In this document: one piece after another, positions 20,990 through 34,310 of the stretch | Layout of the letters: every line of letters starts with the position of its first letter | Position numbering within the stretch: the stretch's first letter is position 1 | Assembly (NCBI GenBank): GCA_027922465.2 | Contig: BQMF02000656.1 | Location: 1-64,000 of the forward strand | From: Turritopsis dohrnii | Lineage: Eukaryota; Cnidaria; Hydrozoa; Anthoathecata; Oceaniidae | Direction of reading: 5' to 3' | DNA length: 64,000 nucleotides | Program-made: the position numbers and the translations under genes | The notes under the pieces: model-generated | Seen by the model: the letters and a program-made list of their open reading frames with translations, nothing else | Database searches by the model: none | Told to the model about the DNA's origin: nothing

Positions 20990-23130
20990 GGCAATTGAAT
21001 TGACACAAACTGAAAATTGCTAAAAATAGCTCTATTCTCCATATATGGTAATGGCTACGTCATTCTAATATCCATAAAGCTGCCATAACTGCGAAGTAAT
21101 GCAAACTCGTAAACAACAGCTTGCAGTATCAGTAACCTGGCATTTTTGGCTATTTGTGACATGTACATCAGGGTAACTGCCGGAAAACTTTGAATCACAG
21201 GTGACCCTTTGGAATATGACGTATTGTTTGAAAAACCATGCAATTAGTGTCTATTTAAGTGATGTGTCTATTTCTGAGAATCTTTTTTTGAGCGGTCGGT
21301 GTTTCAGTTCAAGTTCTCTCTCTTTGCCTCCTTTTATATATTCAATGTAGTAATTTGTTTGTGTTAACATAAGAGTCATGAGAATGCACCCACTTTTTGG
21401 CAGAGAATCTTCTGAACCTGTGAAGAGAAACGTTCTGATGGGATTTTTGATGAACCTTGTTGAAAATGGCAAAATTATTCCTCAAAAAAAACCTTGAACA
21501 GTTGGTTGCGGGAAAAATATTTGACAGATAAGCTGTGCCTATATGCATGTGTGTGTAATAAATTAGCACTGGTTTCCTTTCTTCACAAGCTAGTTATGAA
21601 TCTTACAATAACAACCTATATGCTGTTCGTGTTGTTTCTTTAATTTCTTAGAAATTTGAATGTTTTTCATATCTTATGACCCTCATCATGGAACTTGCCT
21701 TCTTGCATCATCAACACCCCAGGAAAATCCCTTTTCAATGAGCTATAACTACCGTCTTCGTGTCTAATTACGGACAGCCTTTGTAATTACGGACATCAAA
21801 ATGTATATAAACAAACATTCTTGTCACGAAAATAGACATGCATTCTTGCCAAGTTCACCACGTATAACTGAATAAAATGTTTTATGAAACAGAGCAATCC
21901 AATAGAGAGCAATTAGCAGCAACACTTGAAGAATAATGGACCGTGAAAATCATAATGGCCTATATTTCGATACTCAGTAAAAAGTGTCCTCCCCCACTGT
22001 TATTGACGTACAAAAACTTTATTTATTTGATTTATTTTATGATAATTAACTTTTTAAAAGCATGATCTAAAAAAATTTTCATTCCTCAATTCATTTTTAA
22101 ACATAAATTTTCGACCTGTCGATATTTCATGACAGAGGTGGCCATTATTATTTTTTATCCGTAAATATGGCTACCATTGTACACACGGAGCTCATAAAAA
22201 TACGCACGATTCTCAAGAGAGCGCCGTCTACTTTAATTGCTATTGTTTTTTTTTCTCACCTATAATAATGTGAAACTATACTTATGATGGTGCGACGTGT
22301 GGCCTACTTTAAAACTTTTCATTTTACTGGAAGTTCCAAAGAACAAAATAATAAGGCTGAAATTTGAGACTGTGTTCTTAAAGCCAAGAACAAACTAAGA
22401 ACATATCAGGCTAAAAAGGCTAAAAAATAAGAACAGCCAGACTTATGTCAGACTTTACCGGTTTTTATAAAAAAAAGCATTTATATATATATATAAAAGA
22501 TTAAAATACATGCGATAGCCCCTTTAAAGAATGGTCCCCACTACACCACTATGAATGTTCATCACTTTCATATTTCACAGCCATGGTTTTTTATGACATT
22601 GTTGGGAATGAAAAGGATTTTAAAATTCTTTGCATAGAAAATAAAACACTAGCAAAAGTGATGAGTTTCACAACATTTTCTTTGATATTTTTTTCGCTTT
22701 ATTGTTTTTAATCTCAAAGAAATACCCATATAAATTGAATAGTGATCAATGATCATTTTAAAATTTAAATTCGAAAGCATTCTTGTGGCCACCTGATTCT
22801 CAACATTGTTGTTTTGAGCATAGCTCTGAATTATGCTCTTGGATAGTTCACATTTAAACGTTCACATTTTTCTCTTTTTTTTTTCTAAGCTTTCATTTGG
22901 ATCATCGTTTCTACTGCTCCTGAACACAGCCTATACCTTCCATACACTCTTATTTTGATTTGTGCTTTCTACTGTTCCGAGCTTCTGCATGGATTTTTTA
23001 CCTACATTTTTCCAATCCCTAATTTTGTGTTCAAGCCAATTTCTATCAAGGTCTACTTACCTAATTTGATTGGAGAATCTTTTTACAATTTTATCTTTAA
23101 TAAATGTTTTTATAACTATACTATAATATA
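20990..23130. other. No gene seen
   Basis: AT-rich sequence with short open frames only. Near 21390-21480 the plus strand reads an acidic/basic stretch ending NLVENGKIIPQ, which could be an old exon or transposase relic. I cannot support a call. Short AT-microsatellites occur near 22480. Confidence 0.35.
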
Positions 23131-23139
23131 ATATATTTA

Positions 23140-23325
23140 TTATGCACCAGACACACGTACATTTATGCAATTTACTTTACTTATACTTATACTTTTTTTA
23201 CTTATACTTTATTTTACTTATACGTAGTAGGTCCACATCAGTGATTACACTGCTTTTGTATTTATATGTACATAACTTACGACCTTCTTTGCAAAATAAA
23301 TTAATAATAATAATAATAATAAAAT
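23140..23325 (+). repeat. LINE 3'-end-like fragment with (AAT)n tail
   Basis: A pyrimidine-rich stretch is followed by TTGCAAAATAAATT and then an (AAT)n run at 23301-23322. This is the usual look of a CR1/L2-like 3' terminus. No ORF is attached. Confidence 0.35.
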
Positions 23326-23329
23326 ATGT

Positions 23330-26195
23330 TTAGTATTATACACCATAATTTACTGGGGAATAAGCTCTTTCACTCTTGGTTGATTGACAGAAGAATAAAG
23401 TTATAGCGTTTTACTGAAATTCAGAATTTATATACACATCAACATAATGCTATGTTCTTTCATCACAATTATTTGTTGTACAATTTTATGATTTTGGAAT
23501 TGAAATATCTCTCCAAGGAAGCAGAATTTCAAATTAAAAAAATGTAAAAAGACTTCATAATAATATTGTGGGTTTTGCAATCGACCTCAAAATATCAGTC
23601 AGGTACTGGTGGACTGTGGGCGTGAAGATTAGGAAGCTGCAGTTGTGAGTGATGATGGGGTGTGGGAGGAGTGCAGGATGGAGCCAATACTGGAGGTTGT
23701 GATTGTGTGACAGCAGGTTTTAAAAATAGTAGGTAATCTAATTAAGTGGTGGCCTTTTTCGCTGTTAAGAACTTTCCTAGTACAGAGGGAGCAACAGATG
23801 AAGATCAAGTTGTTTAACTTCTGTGATAATGGATGTAATTCCACTTTGTTAGATGTGACCTGGTTTGCCTTTTTACATCCAAACTTTCAGTGGTGGGAGA
23901 AAAGTGTACTCAGATCATCTGCCAGTACGCATATATGCCTATTCTGTATCACTTCCTTTGTTGCAGTACTAGAGGATGGTGCATTGGAGGGAGTCAGATT
24001 TTAGAATATTAGTGATACTAATGGAGAACGGGTTTCCCAATAATGTGCCAATTGCAGTCAACTGCAGCAAGGTAGCTGGTAACTCCATGGTAAAAAAGTC
24101 TGCACAGATACATTAAAATGGGTATTCCACCAATGATATTGGTGGGTATGACAAGGCACCAGACTGAGATGGGTTGTCTCAGTTACAATCATTTACAAGC
24201 ATTGAAATTGGATGGTTAGAGTGATTCCAGGCTAAAAGATGGATGAAGTAGATAGCGTAGGAGAATTGTCAATGTAGCAACTTCCCCTTCCTAGAAGATA
24301 GAAGGTTGGACAGGATAGTGAGGGTTGTCAAGGACTTTATGTTTGATACCTGGGATGTCATACTGAATATATACTGGATAGCTTTCAACTTTAAGTTATT
24401 ATAGGCCTGGGTTTTAATTGTTGTCATGGCAGACCAGATGTTCAGGACCAGTTTGTGATCAACTACAATATATGATCAAACCCCTAAACTAAAAAACATG
24501 CTTTTAGAATAACATCTATGACAGCAAGTCTCTCACCTGAACATAGTGAGATTCAGCAGGTTTAGTGAGGCACCTGTTAACCAGTGTTTTGCAACAAAAA
24601 AGTTTGTTGGATGGGCCGTGACAATGCTTTTGGATATGTCATTGTTTAACATGTTTATCCCCTTGGTAGTATCTTGTAGGATGTCTGTTTTGGATTACTT
24701 AAACAGTTCGTTATCTTCAATTCTACAGAGAGTTTTTCCAATACTGAAGAGAGTTAAATGAAACTCTGTTTTTCGTTTCAACTGTTGAGAGATATTTATG
24801 AAATGCAGTTATATATAATTAATTACTCTGAAATAAATAAAATAACTGACTATCAAGTTCTATGATTACTTCTGTGCATGTTTGTGTGATATAAACAAAG
24901 TTAAGAAGGGAAATGTAAAGGATTTTTCAATAAAAATGATGGCTGTTTTTAACTAAAATGTTTGTTGTATTCTGATGAGATTGTTGAATTTTTCTTAGAC
25001 TTGTTCACCTTCTTTTCACACTTAATTGATTAAGTGAGTGAATTTTCTGCAGAATTCCATAGAAGAAATACTTATTTTCAGACTTTCTCGTTTTGTTTCA
25101 CCCTTTAGGTGACAAAATTTATCATGTAATCATTGGGTTTCCTGTCTCATTCATTTACTAAAATTCTTTTTTCGTTTTCGTTTTATGAATGAAAATACCC
25201 ATTCATATGTGCTTTTATTAAAGAGCTTTGGCACCAAAACCGTATGGGTAGCAAACAAAGTTGTGTGGAAATTTCTTCCTGGTATTACATCTGAGTATTT
25301 CTAGCCATGCAGAGAACATAGATATCTTCTGACCTTGTTCAATCCTGTTCCTTATAAGATACCCTGGTTAAAATATTTGGTCCAACTTAACGAATCTCTC
25401 TACAGGTTACTATATTCTGTCTTTCTTAAGAAAAGCCTGGTGATCTGGGGTTCCACTTAACGCAAGTATACTTTATCTCTTTAGAAGACATCAATATAAT
25501 AACATGTTTTGCGTGTATTTTCTTTGTTGGTAAACAGAGTTGATGTTGTTGTGCCTCTGGACTCAGGTATTATTAATTACCCTACGATGTATGATACAGT
25601 ATGAAAGACATGCATTTCCAATGGTTTATTTAATAATCAATTTTTGTTGCAGTTGAAACGAAAGATTAAACTAATTTATTTTACCTTTCTTTTAGCTGTA
25701 GGCAGACGGTCACGTGCTTATTGCTTGAAAACTGAAACTGTTGTTAGCAGACATGAAGCCCTGTTTATTACATTGACATGAAAGTACTGAGGATATCCTT
25801 AACGATTTTCCAACGAAAAGTTCCTGGTCAAGTTTTCTTTCTATATTTTGTGGTTTGATAACATTTGCAAATATGACATACAAAATTTCATGATGTTGAG
25901 GAAATATCGATATTGGAAAGGCTTTCGATTTGTTATTGTTGCAGTTAAAGATCCTACGATGTCTATTTTGTTCTTGGCAACGGTGAATGTTGTTTGGCAG
26001 TGATGTTACTTCATCCGTATTTGACGTTGTATTTATCGATGAAAGAGCATTTGATGTTTCATTGAAAAATGGGTCAGAGGTTACCCATAATAGACGACCA
26101 CACTCATTGTGGCAAGATTGTCATGAAGACTCCCATAACATATGCTGCTAGAAATAACATCTTCTTAGTTTCCTTATCTTTCTTAGGAGCTATTT
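23330..26195. other. No gene seen
   Basis: Single-copy-looking AT-rich sequence without a convincing exon, RNA gene or terminal repeat. Intergenic or intronic. Confidence 0.35.
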
Positions 26196-26199
26196 ATAT

Positions 26200-26535
26200 G
26201 GAAGCCGAGCCAGTCCATTTGCAGGGCTAGCCCTTTAGCCGAGATCTCGCCTTCATGGTAATTAAACATGAACAGGAGGGCTGTCCCACTTGCCGAGATC
26301 TCGGCAAACGTGCTGAACAAAATGCCATGTAGACAGTCACAGGCGAGCCAGTCCGGCAAATGGGCTAGCCTCGTTACAAATACACAACTTTTGTTTGGCT
26401 TAAAATTCGCTAATCTTTCTCTCTGACGCTTAAATTTCCTCCTTGATTTGCATGAAAAAGAGGTCAGTACGTTTCAAATAAACAGAAAAAATTTCCAGCC
26501 CTGCAAACGAGCTGGCTCGGCTTTCGTATAAACAA
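26200..26535. mobile_element. MITE with GAAGCCGAGCCAG inverted ends
   Basis: GGAAGCCGAGCCAG plus a few bases and TTTGCAGGGCT on the left, and their complement AGCCCTGCAAACGAG plus CTGGCTCGGCTTTC on the right, form imperfect inverted ends of about 30 bases. The middle contains CCGAGATCTCGGC palindromes. Target duplication is not resolved. Confidence 0.5.
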
Positions 26536-26662
26536 TTCTAATTCTAAACAATTGTTCTAATCTAATTTACTGCACCTATTCGTTTTACAGTTTTTGCGAT
26601 AATGGGTACCTTAATAATCATGGTTCTCAGTTTTCTGGTATTCATGGTAAACCTGGTATTAG

Positions 26663-26854
26663 GCCAAGTAAAATTGATTATGAGGGTAGCGTCGCCCTGC
26701 CAAAAAGTCAACGCGGAACGCGGAAAATCCATGATATTTTACTAACAGATGAATGCGGGTTTTGGTTTAATGTATTTTTTCCTTCTCAGGTTCGATTCTC
26801 GAAAAAATGAATACGCGCGGGCAACGCTATCCTCATAATCAAATTAACTTGGCC
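26663..26854. mobile_element. PIF/Harbinger-like MITE (TTA duplication)
   Basis: 192-bp element with inverted repeats GGCCAAGTAAAATTGATTAT and ATAATCAAATTAACTTGGCC, flanked by TTA at 26660-26662 and 26855-26857. TIRs starting GGC with a TTA/TAA duplication fit PIF/Harbinger. It is non-coding. It sits in a run of GGTATT/TCATGG-rich sequence (26620-26930). Confidence 0.7.
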
Positions 26855-26929
26855 TTATCATGGTATTTTTTTCCTTGCTAGTAATCATGGTATTTGTGGT
26901 ATATATGGTATTTTTTTGTATGAACCCAC

Positions 26930-28010
26930 TCAAAATTTTGAATTATATCACTCAAGCTTATCAATAAATGTGTAGTACATCCCTGGTGTTCCTACATACA
27001 TCCTTAGTCCTAGTTTTGGTCGCTAGTTAATTTGTTAGAGTATTTTACTTGGAAAGGAAATGAATTCAGGGAACAAATCACATTATAAGAATGAATGAGA
27101 AGATCAAAGCCTTAAATTTTTTCATGCTTAAAGCAGTTCAATGATTCTTCTCGAGACTACAACTTAGTTGTGCTGTTGCTCATTGACCTTTGTGAGTTTG
27201 TCAGGATGCTCCAGCTTCCTGCTGGGTAAAATATGCTAATATTTACCTATAACTTGTTGGGTTATTTTTGTTTAAATCTTGAGGAATCGTCATCTAGGTG
27301 AAATAGGTAATAGATTGTATTTTTTCATGAACCATGTTCACAAGTTCAGATATAAGCTAAATGTGAACCTACAAATAATCAGTGTGAACCTAAAAGGTAA
27401 GATTTCAGGAAGTTGTCATGTAGAGGAATGTTAGGAACTAGGCTGTTAGGAGCTTCAACGGGAATATATGAATGTTCTATGGCTTTAACCATCTACCTGT
27501 TGATCAAATTTGGCCAAAGTCCTTGTTTTAGGATAAGTACTGTTATACGTCCGTCAGTCGGTACAAATAAAAAAAAACCATCTTCAAGAGTTATAATTGA
27601 CATGATTACATATATAAACCATAGCTTTTTGAATCGAACTTTTTTCGATAAATATCATGGTATTTCTTCACTGGTGTGCTAGTATTATCATGGTATATCA
27701 CGGTATTTTTTTCTGCAGTGCTGAAAACCATGAATAATGCCTGGCTTTGTTTGTTCAATTTTCTAAAGAGTATTTGTATGTTTCTTTTATTACTTACTTT
27801 AATTTTATGATATTGTTATTCATATGTTCATATTCCATCCATCTTTTTTCTACCTTGAGAGCTTAAACCTCCTTTTATGTTTAAAGACCTTAGTTCGAAA
27901 TCCATGACTGCGTATACATACATGTGGATACATACCATGCGTATTTTCAGAACCATATTGGTCTATTTGAATTTGCGAGATATAAATCTGATTTAATTTG
28001 TACTAATTCC
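26930..28010. other. No gene seen
   Basis: AT-rich sequence. The 89-codon plus-strand open frame at 27413-27682 has no family features and no splice support. Confidence 0.35.
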
Positions 28011-28030
28011 AAACTGTCTTCAAACCCCAC

Positions 28031-29300
28031 CTAACCCAACCAAATCCCCGTAATACAACCAAAGTCTGCATAACCCAACCAAGTCCGTGTAATACAACCA
28101 AAGTCTGCATAACCCAACCAAATCCCCGTAATACAACCAAAGTCTGCATAACCCAACCAAGTCTGCGCAATGAAACCAAAGTCTGCACAACCCAACCAAG
28201 TCCGTGTAATACAACCAAAGTCTGCATAACCCAACCAAGTCCGTGTAATACAACCAAAGTCTGCATAACCCAACCAAGTCCCCGTAATACAACCAAAGTC
28301 TGCATAACCCAACCAAGTCTGCGCAATGAAACCAAAGTCTGCATAACCCAACCAAGTCCGTGTAATACAACCAAAGTCTGCATAACCCAACCAACTCCCC
28401 GTAATACAACCAAAATCTGCATAACCCAACCAAGTCCGCGCAATGAAACCAAAGTCTGCATAACCCAACCAAGTCCGTGTAATACAACCAAAGTCTGCAT
28501 AACCCAACCAAGTCCGTGTAATACAACCAAAGTCTGCATAACCCAACCAAATCCCCGTAATACAACCAAAGTCTGCATAACCCAACCAAGTCCGCGTAAT
28601 ACAACCAAAGTCTGCATAACCCAACCAAATCCCCGTAATACAACCAAAGTCTGCATAACCCAACCAAGTCTGCGCAATGAAACCAAAGTCTGCATAACCC
28701 AACCAAGTCCGTGTAATACAACCAAAGTCTGCATAACCCAACCAAATCCCCGTAATACAACCAAAATCTGCATAACCCAACCAAGTCCGCGCAATGAAAC
28801 CAAAGTCTGCATAACCCAACCAAGTCCGTGTAATACAACCAAAGTCTGCATAACCCAACCAAGTCCGTGTAATACAACCAAAGTCTGCATAACCCAACCA
28901 AATCCCCGTAATACAACCAAAGTCTGCATAACCCAACCAAATCCCCGTAATACAACCAAAGTCTGCATAACCCAACCAAATCCCCGTAATACAACCAAAG
29001 TCTGCATAACCCAACCAAGTCCGCGTAATACAACCAAAGTCTGCATAACCCAACCAAGTCCGCGCAATGAAACCAAAGTCTGCATAACCCAACCAAGTCC
29101 GTGTAATACAACCAAAGTCTGCATAACCCAACCAAATCCCCGTAATACAACCAAAGTCTGCATAACCCAACCAAATCCCCGTAATACAACCAAAATCTGC
29201 ATAACCCAACCAAATCCCCGTAATACAACCAAAGTCTGCATAACCCAACCAAATCCCCGTAATACAACCAAAATCTGCATAACCCAACCAAGTCCGTGTG
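28031..29300. repeat. 39-bp minisatellite, about 32 units
   Basis: The unit is AACCAAAGTCTGCATAACCC followed by a 19-base half that occurs in a few variants (AAATCCCCGTAATAC, AAGTCCGTGTAATAC, AAGTCYGCGCAATGA). The length 39 is divisible by three and the unit has no minus-strand stop, so all three minus frames stay open for over 400 codons. I read this as a repeat, not as three genes. Confidence 0.9.
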
Positions 29301-29337
29301 ATGTAGCGAAAGTCTACCGTTTAACCCAACCAAGGAC

Positions 29338-29343
29338 TTTATT
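29338..29343 (-). promoter_or_regulatory. Candidate poly(A) signal AATAAA for the 29.6-31.8 kb gene
   Basis: AATAAA on the minus strand, about 220 bases after the stop codon at 29562. It lies between the gene and the minisatellite. Confidence 0.4.
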
Positions 29344-29561
29344 GTTCGTTTTATTATTATTCTTTGTTGATCTGTTTCACCCCACTTCGCCTTACACTAA
29401 TGATAACCTATCTAATCCAAAGAAACATGCGAATCCACAAACAATGAGAAACTGATTTTGTGTGCATAACAGGGGGATCTCGTCCATAGACATAATAAGC
29501 CTGTTGATTAATTTGTCAATTAAATATATTAAAATTGTGACTAGTGTTGTGTGGTGTTCAA

Positions 29562-31762
29562 CTAAAAGACCGTATACCATACCATGTAGACATACGGAAC
29601 GATATCTTCAGGCCAACACCATTTATGGAAATTTGGAAGTGACGTTAACACTTCAAATTGTTTGGCCAAACTCAAGTTGTTCAAATTCGCATTTAATTGA
29701 GTTTCACAAATCTTCACGGGATTTAAACGGAAGTCCATAAGCTGCTTCTCAATTTCAATAAAGGATTCTGATGATGTTAAAAAAATCCTAAACAAAATAA
29801 CGTCAGTAGACTTTTTATAGAGGTTATACATAATGAAGAAAGATGAATTTACTGATTATTTTACCTTTTAGTTGAATCATTATTTTCAAACTTTTGTACT
29901 TTATGCATAACAAATAGGAGAGATTTGAGACATCGGACTTCATTTTCAGAAAATGATTTTTGAATGTCATGAAATGAAGCTTGAACATTGGTTTTGTTAT
30001 TTTTCACCTGTCGCAAGTACAAAGATTGCTGTGAACTTCTTTGACTCACTAATAAAAAATTAAAAAGTCAGACAATTGTGAAGTTAGGTTTTGGGTAGAA
30101 AATCTGGTTTGAAACATACATTTACGGCGAGATAAATACATTTCCGAATCTCTGTTTCTTTTGGCATAAACATCATGAAATGTATAGACCTAAAGCATTA
30201 AGAAGAGTTAAAAGGAGAGGCACTTCTTCTTTATGATGTCAGAAAATCATGTGTTATAGAACATAATACCTGATAAGGAAGGAGTTCTTCATGATCTTGT
30301 TCTAACACTGGGAACATTCTTGAATAAAAGAACCCATTCAAAGTCCCAAACTCGAAAAACCTTACAATATTCCTCAAGCTATCACCATTACAAATTTGCA
30401 ATAGAGTAACGTAAAACAAACACTCCACTGCATTAGAAGCTGCCAATGCTAACAAGGAATCTTCAGTATCCATCAAAGATTTTCTTTGTACAGTGGCATC
30501 AAATAAAATTTTTGAAGTGCTACTTTCAACATCCATTGCCTCAGAGCATAAAGCTAGGTTTTGCCAACTTTGCTGAATGCTAGAACCGTACTCTGTAGGT
30601 ATAAAATGTTCAAACATATTAAATAAAATAAATTGCCAAAATATGTAAGATTTCGGCTTTTGGTAAGTTATGTGTAAAAACCATAACTAATTCTTTACCT
30701 GCATCAGAAACTTGAAAGACAGTATAATTCATTGAGGTAGGATTCTTGTTGTGACTTTTACTTCCCTTAATACATACAATTTGAGTGAATGATTACAATC
30801 GACTAAAAATACTTTAGAAACAAGGAATGTCACAAACTTAATAGACCTGGTGATTAAGTGTTTCATCACAATTATCATGCATGTCATCTGTACCAACTGA
30901 AAAGAAACAATGTAAGCAAATCTAAAAAATATATTCTAGATAGAGCCACATCTGAAGAGCTTATTGTAATATCAATGCAGGGACCTTGGAGCAGGGTGGT
31001 CCAATAATTTTTTCTGTTTAGGGTTTTTGTTTTACAGATTTAGGCATTCTAATCCAATGAAATTCGCAAAATTTTCTTGGCCCTAAGTAGTCAGTTTTAT
31101 AACTATTTGGGTGTCCCATCCGTCTTTTTGGCGGTAAATATATTTCATTCAATTCAAATTCAATTCAAATAGAATGTCAGTATGTCTCAGAAGACTAGAT
31201 AAAGTTGAGTTGTTGTATCGAGACTGTAAGCAATGGTTCACATATTGGCCAAAGCTAAATTTTTAGGACCCCTCCCACCACCAATGTTGCCTATTGTTGT
31301 TCTATCCAACATTGAAGATGGTTGGGTCAAGAGGCCCCCCTACAATGTTTACAAAAGATTTGGATGTGGTGTATTATATATATAATAATCTTTATGCTGA
31401 CAGGAATGCATGCAGAAATTGGCCTTCATTTGACAGAAAATACATTTCTAATATCTAATGATTGAGATATATCAAAACAGTTTATATACGTTATCATGGA
31501 ATTCATCAAAAGAACTCAAACTGAAGAGTAAAATAATGTAAGCAAGCTAAAAGGCTAAAATCTTACAATCAATTTCAGAAGTACTTTCAGGAGCTCCAGT
31601 CGCTATTTCCATGTTTACCTAAGAAATTATACACAAAAAACCAAAACATTTTCAGCCTAAGCAGTGCTTTTGGTGTCTACAAATTTTAGAAAGCCAAAGC
31701 TGATATTATAATGATGATCTACATACAGCAATGTCTGTTTCATTAAATTCCACTGGGTCCAT
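29562..31762 (-). CDS. Eight-exon gene, 333-aa protein of unknown function
   Basis: Exons (minus strand): 31727-31762, 31567-31618, 30847-30896, 30699-30765, 30270-30592, 30126-30189, 29865-30048, 29562-29787. All introns are GT-AG, every junction keeps the frame (phases 0,1,0,1,0,1,2) and the total is 1002 nt, which argues for a real gene. The protein starts MDPVEFNETDIA. It has an acidic/Ser-rich N-terminal region of about 70 residues, then a probably helical region (LLALAASNAVECLFYVTLL and FFEFGTLNGFF), a basic/Gln-rich middle (SQRSSQQSLYLRQ), and ends CWPEDIVPYVYMVWYTVF. No signal peptide, membrane segment, zinc finger or known motif is evident, so it is probably intracellular. I do not recognise the family. 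The last exon could instead splice at a GT near 29588; I chose the stop at 29562 because a poly(A) signal follows. Confidence 0.7.
31130..31180 (+). repeat. (ATTCA)n-type tail, possible LINE 3' end
   Basis: TTCATTCAATTCAAATTC-type repeats follow GGCGGTAAATATA. They resemble a retroposon tail. They lie inside intron 2 of the eight-exon gene. Confidence 0.3.
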
Positions 31763-31769
31763 GACAACA

Positions 31770-32530
31770 GGATTTTGTTTAACCAGATATATACTAATTC
31801 TAAAGGTATATAAAACCTTTTGTAATACGAAGTTTAATTTAACGTAGCCTTATTCCATCTGCGCTGTTTGTACCCACATAATTAATAGAAAAAAGAACTT
31901 TTTGGCACACATTTTCACTGCGCTGAAATGTGTGGATTTCACATAAAGAACATAATATTTGTGGCTGACATAATATGAGTAAAATATCAATAACCATAGC
32001 CAATTTTTCATAACAAAAAATATAAGATTTAACTTTTTAAATGTGTATATGTACTTACATTCTCACAACAAACTTCCACACATTACATCACACGAGGAGC
32101 AGTTTGTGTTTTCGCTCTCATTCTACCATTATGAGAGATGAACGGAATCAGCCAATTAAATTAATCCAAATGACGAAATGGTACTATTTTTAGTTACAGT
32201 CGACCTTGTCCCAAATCGATAGCCGAACTGTGTGCTGGGCTAACCAAGAAATAAAAAAAGAACAGCGGGAAATAGCCGAAAATTGGATTATTAATTTCCT
32301 TTGCAGCTCTGCGTATTATTTCTTTGATTATAATGAATATGAATGACGTTGTATGTTCGTCGAAGAAACGGCTGTTACGACATCTCCCCAACGTTTTCAA
32401 AAATCACTTATTTAGTTTGGGTTTAGTTTTAAGGAATTGAATTCTATTTTGCCTGAGGCAGCGCTTTTATTTACTATCGTTTCTTTGGCTTTTCACGCAT
32501 TTTATGGTTTTTTTAATGATCAAACTCCTA
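31770..32530. other. Upstream region of the eight-exon gene; no further gene seen
   Basis: AT-rich. No clear core promoter for the minus-strand gene could be chosen. Confidence 0.3.
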
Positions 32531-32539
32531 TGAAAAGAG

Positions 32540-32850
32540 CGACGTCATATCGACGTTTTAATGACCGTTGTTTGAACGTGAACATGACGTCTTCGATTCA
32601 TTTACCGTTATTGAAGTAGGAAATATATTTTTGTGCAACTATAAGAGAACGAAATGTAGATATAGCAACAAAAGTTACTTTTCGTTCATTATTATGATTT
32701 TTACATCTTCGTGATATGATCATCAGATATGGTAATGACTAACTATGACCATAACACGACGTCGAATAAACGTCAGCTTTGGTCAGTTTTGGTCACGACG
32801 TTAATGTGACCAAATCCTGACCGTCATTTAAACGTCGGGTGCTTACTGGG
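32540..32850. repeat. Second ACGTC-rich repeat ending GTGCTTACTGGG
   Basis: Carries GACGTC, TCGACGTTTTAA, CACGACGTC and AAACGTC motifs and ends GTGCTTACTGGG (32839-32850), as does the copy at 20745-20983. The outer start is not identifiable. Confidence 0.5.
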
Positions 32851-32859
32851 TAGTAGATA

Positions 32860-33985
32860 TATAAGCGACGTAGACATATATGCAAATAACTATCACAAGC
32901 AATCAAAATCTCTATACTATACTAAAAAATATTGTGTGTAGCATTTCAAATTAGGAAAGACCTAGTTATTTTAAAAATCGAGATGGGTTTAAAGTGACAA
33001 GTTATAAAATTTAAGTATTCAGAAAAAACATCTCTGTTCGAAAAAATACGTTGACACTCATTATTGTTAAAATGACCTTTGTAAATCCGAGATAGACCTT
33101 GGTAGTGAGAATACACATCCAAAACCAAATCACTGCAAACCATAAAGTAGAAGATCGTGTTTGGCTTGACTTATTCATAGATTGTTATGTTGGATTGTGT
33201 TTTGATTTACTTTCATTGTTCTTGTAAGGAAAATTGAATATTTAATTTGTAAAAAATATGTTATCATTACAGTTACAAAACAGCATATGTGATCATGGAA
33301 TTAATTCATTAGTAAAATATATTTTTGTTGTCAGATTGAACGACTACCCGGGGAACCACATTAGACCAGATTCTTTCAAGTTACTATGTGTATCAATCTT
33401 TTGTATTAAAACGTTTTACGTAATTGGTTTTCTGAAGTTATTACATATACGACATCACATTTTTACTTCCTGTTTTTGTAATGTACTCTTTGAGTTAACA
33501 TAACTGGTTGAACTGGTTGTTATCCACAAAAAGAGTTTCCTTTATGGCTGTATTATATCATCATGTGCTTTCACTGTTCAGTTGGGCTATACATTTGTCA
33601 GGATGTAAAATGAAAATTAATCTTCGGCCTGCCTATTGATGATGAATTTTCGCCTTGCACTGACATCACAGCTTCAATGGTTTGCTGTTCCAAGCATTTA
33701 ATTACCAGTCATCATAAGATAATATTGTTGTCAACAAAAACAAGCATCACTGATATCATTTTTTTACACGTTTATTCAAAAGTTTTCGCAATACCTTTAA
33801 TGACAGCACTGCACTAAAATGATTTGTTTCCATCATTTAACGTTTTGTCTGTCGAATCATTTTAAAAGCTTACCGAAAAAAACCAAAATCTTCTACTGTC
33901 CATCAGCACTGACTGAAAAAAATGGCTTACTACTTCTCTGTAGACTAGCCTCTATCCTTATCTACTTTGGCTAGGCGAAAATTCA
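32860..33985. other. No gene seen
   Basis: Short open frames on both strands (65 codons at 32946-33143 minus; 81 codons at 33258-33503 plus) lack family features and splice support. Possibly relics. It lies downstream of the LU-domain gene. Confidence 0.35.
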
Positions 33986-34078
33986 ATACTGAAATAAAAA
34001 ATAAAAATGAACGGAGAAGAAAAAGGAGAAGGCGAAGAAAGAAATTGCCGGCTTTAACATATATTTCACCCTATGGGG

Positions 34079-34229
34079 AAATATATAATAATCCGCGATT
34101 GCGCATCCTACTTTTATCTTAGAGAGTGATACATTTAGTTTTAATTTACGATCAAGTTCTTCTTTACGCGGAATTTGACAGATCGTTTTCGAAGTTAAAC
34201 TCGGTAAAGAGTTTTACCCGGGTTACTAG
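34079..34229 (+). mobile_element. Very short Helitron (about 150 bp)
   Basis: Head ATATAATAATCCGCGATTGCGCATCC and ACTTTTATCTTAGAGAGTGA match other Helitron heads in this window. The tail is GGTAAAGAGTTTTACCCGGGTTACTAG at 34229, before T. It sits just downstream of the LU-gene stop. Confidence 0.5.
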
Positions 34230-34310
34230 TTAGTATAATAAGATGACTAGCACTTTAGCTAATTAGTATATATAGATTTACTATGATCTATGTGAGATAT
34301 AATTACATTG

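Noticed and set aside
28003..29333. Three overlapping minus-strand ORFs of 418-437 codons
   Set aside because: All are translations of one 39-bp tandem repeat whose length is a multiple of three; there is no start context, splice or non-repeat domain.
33258..33503. 81-codon plus-strand gene
   Set aside because: No domain, no splice support, and composition like the surrounding AT-rich DNA.
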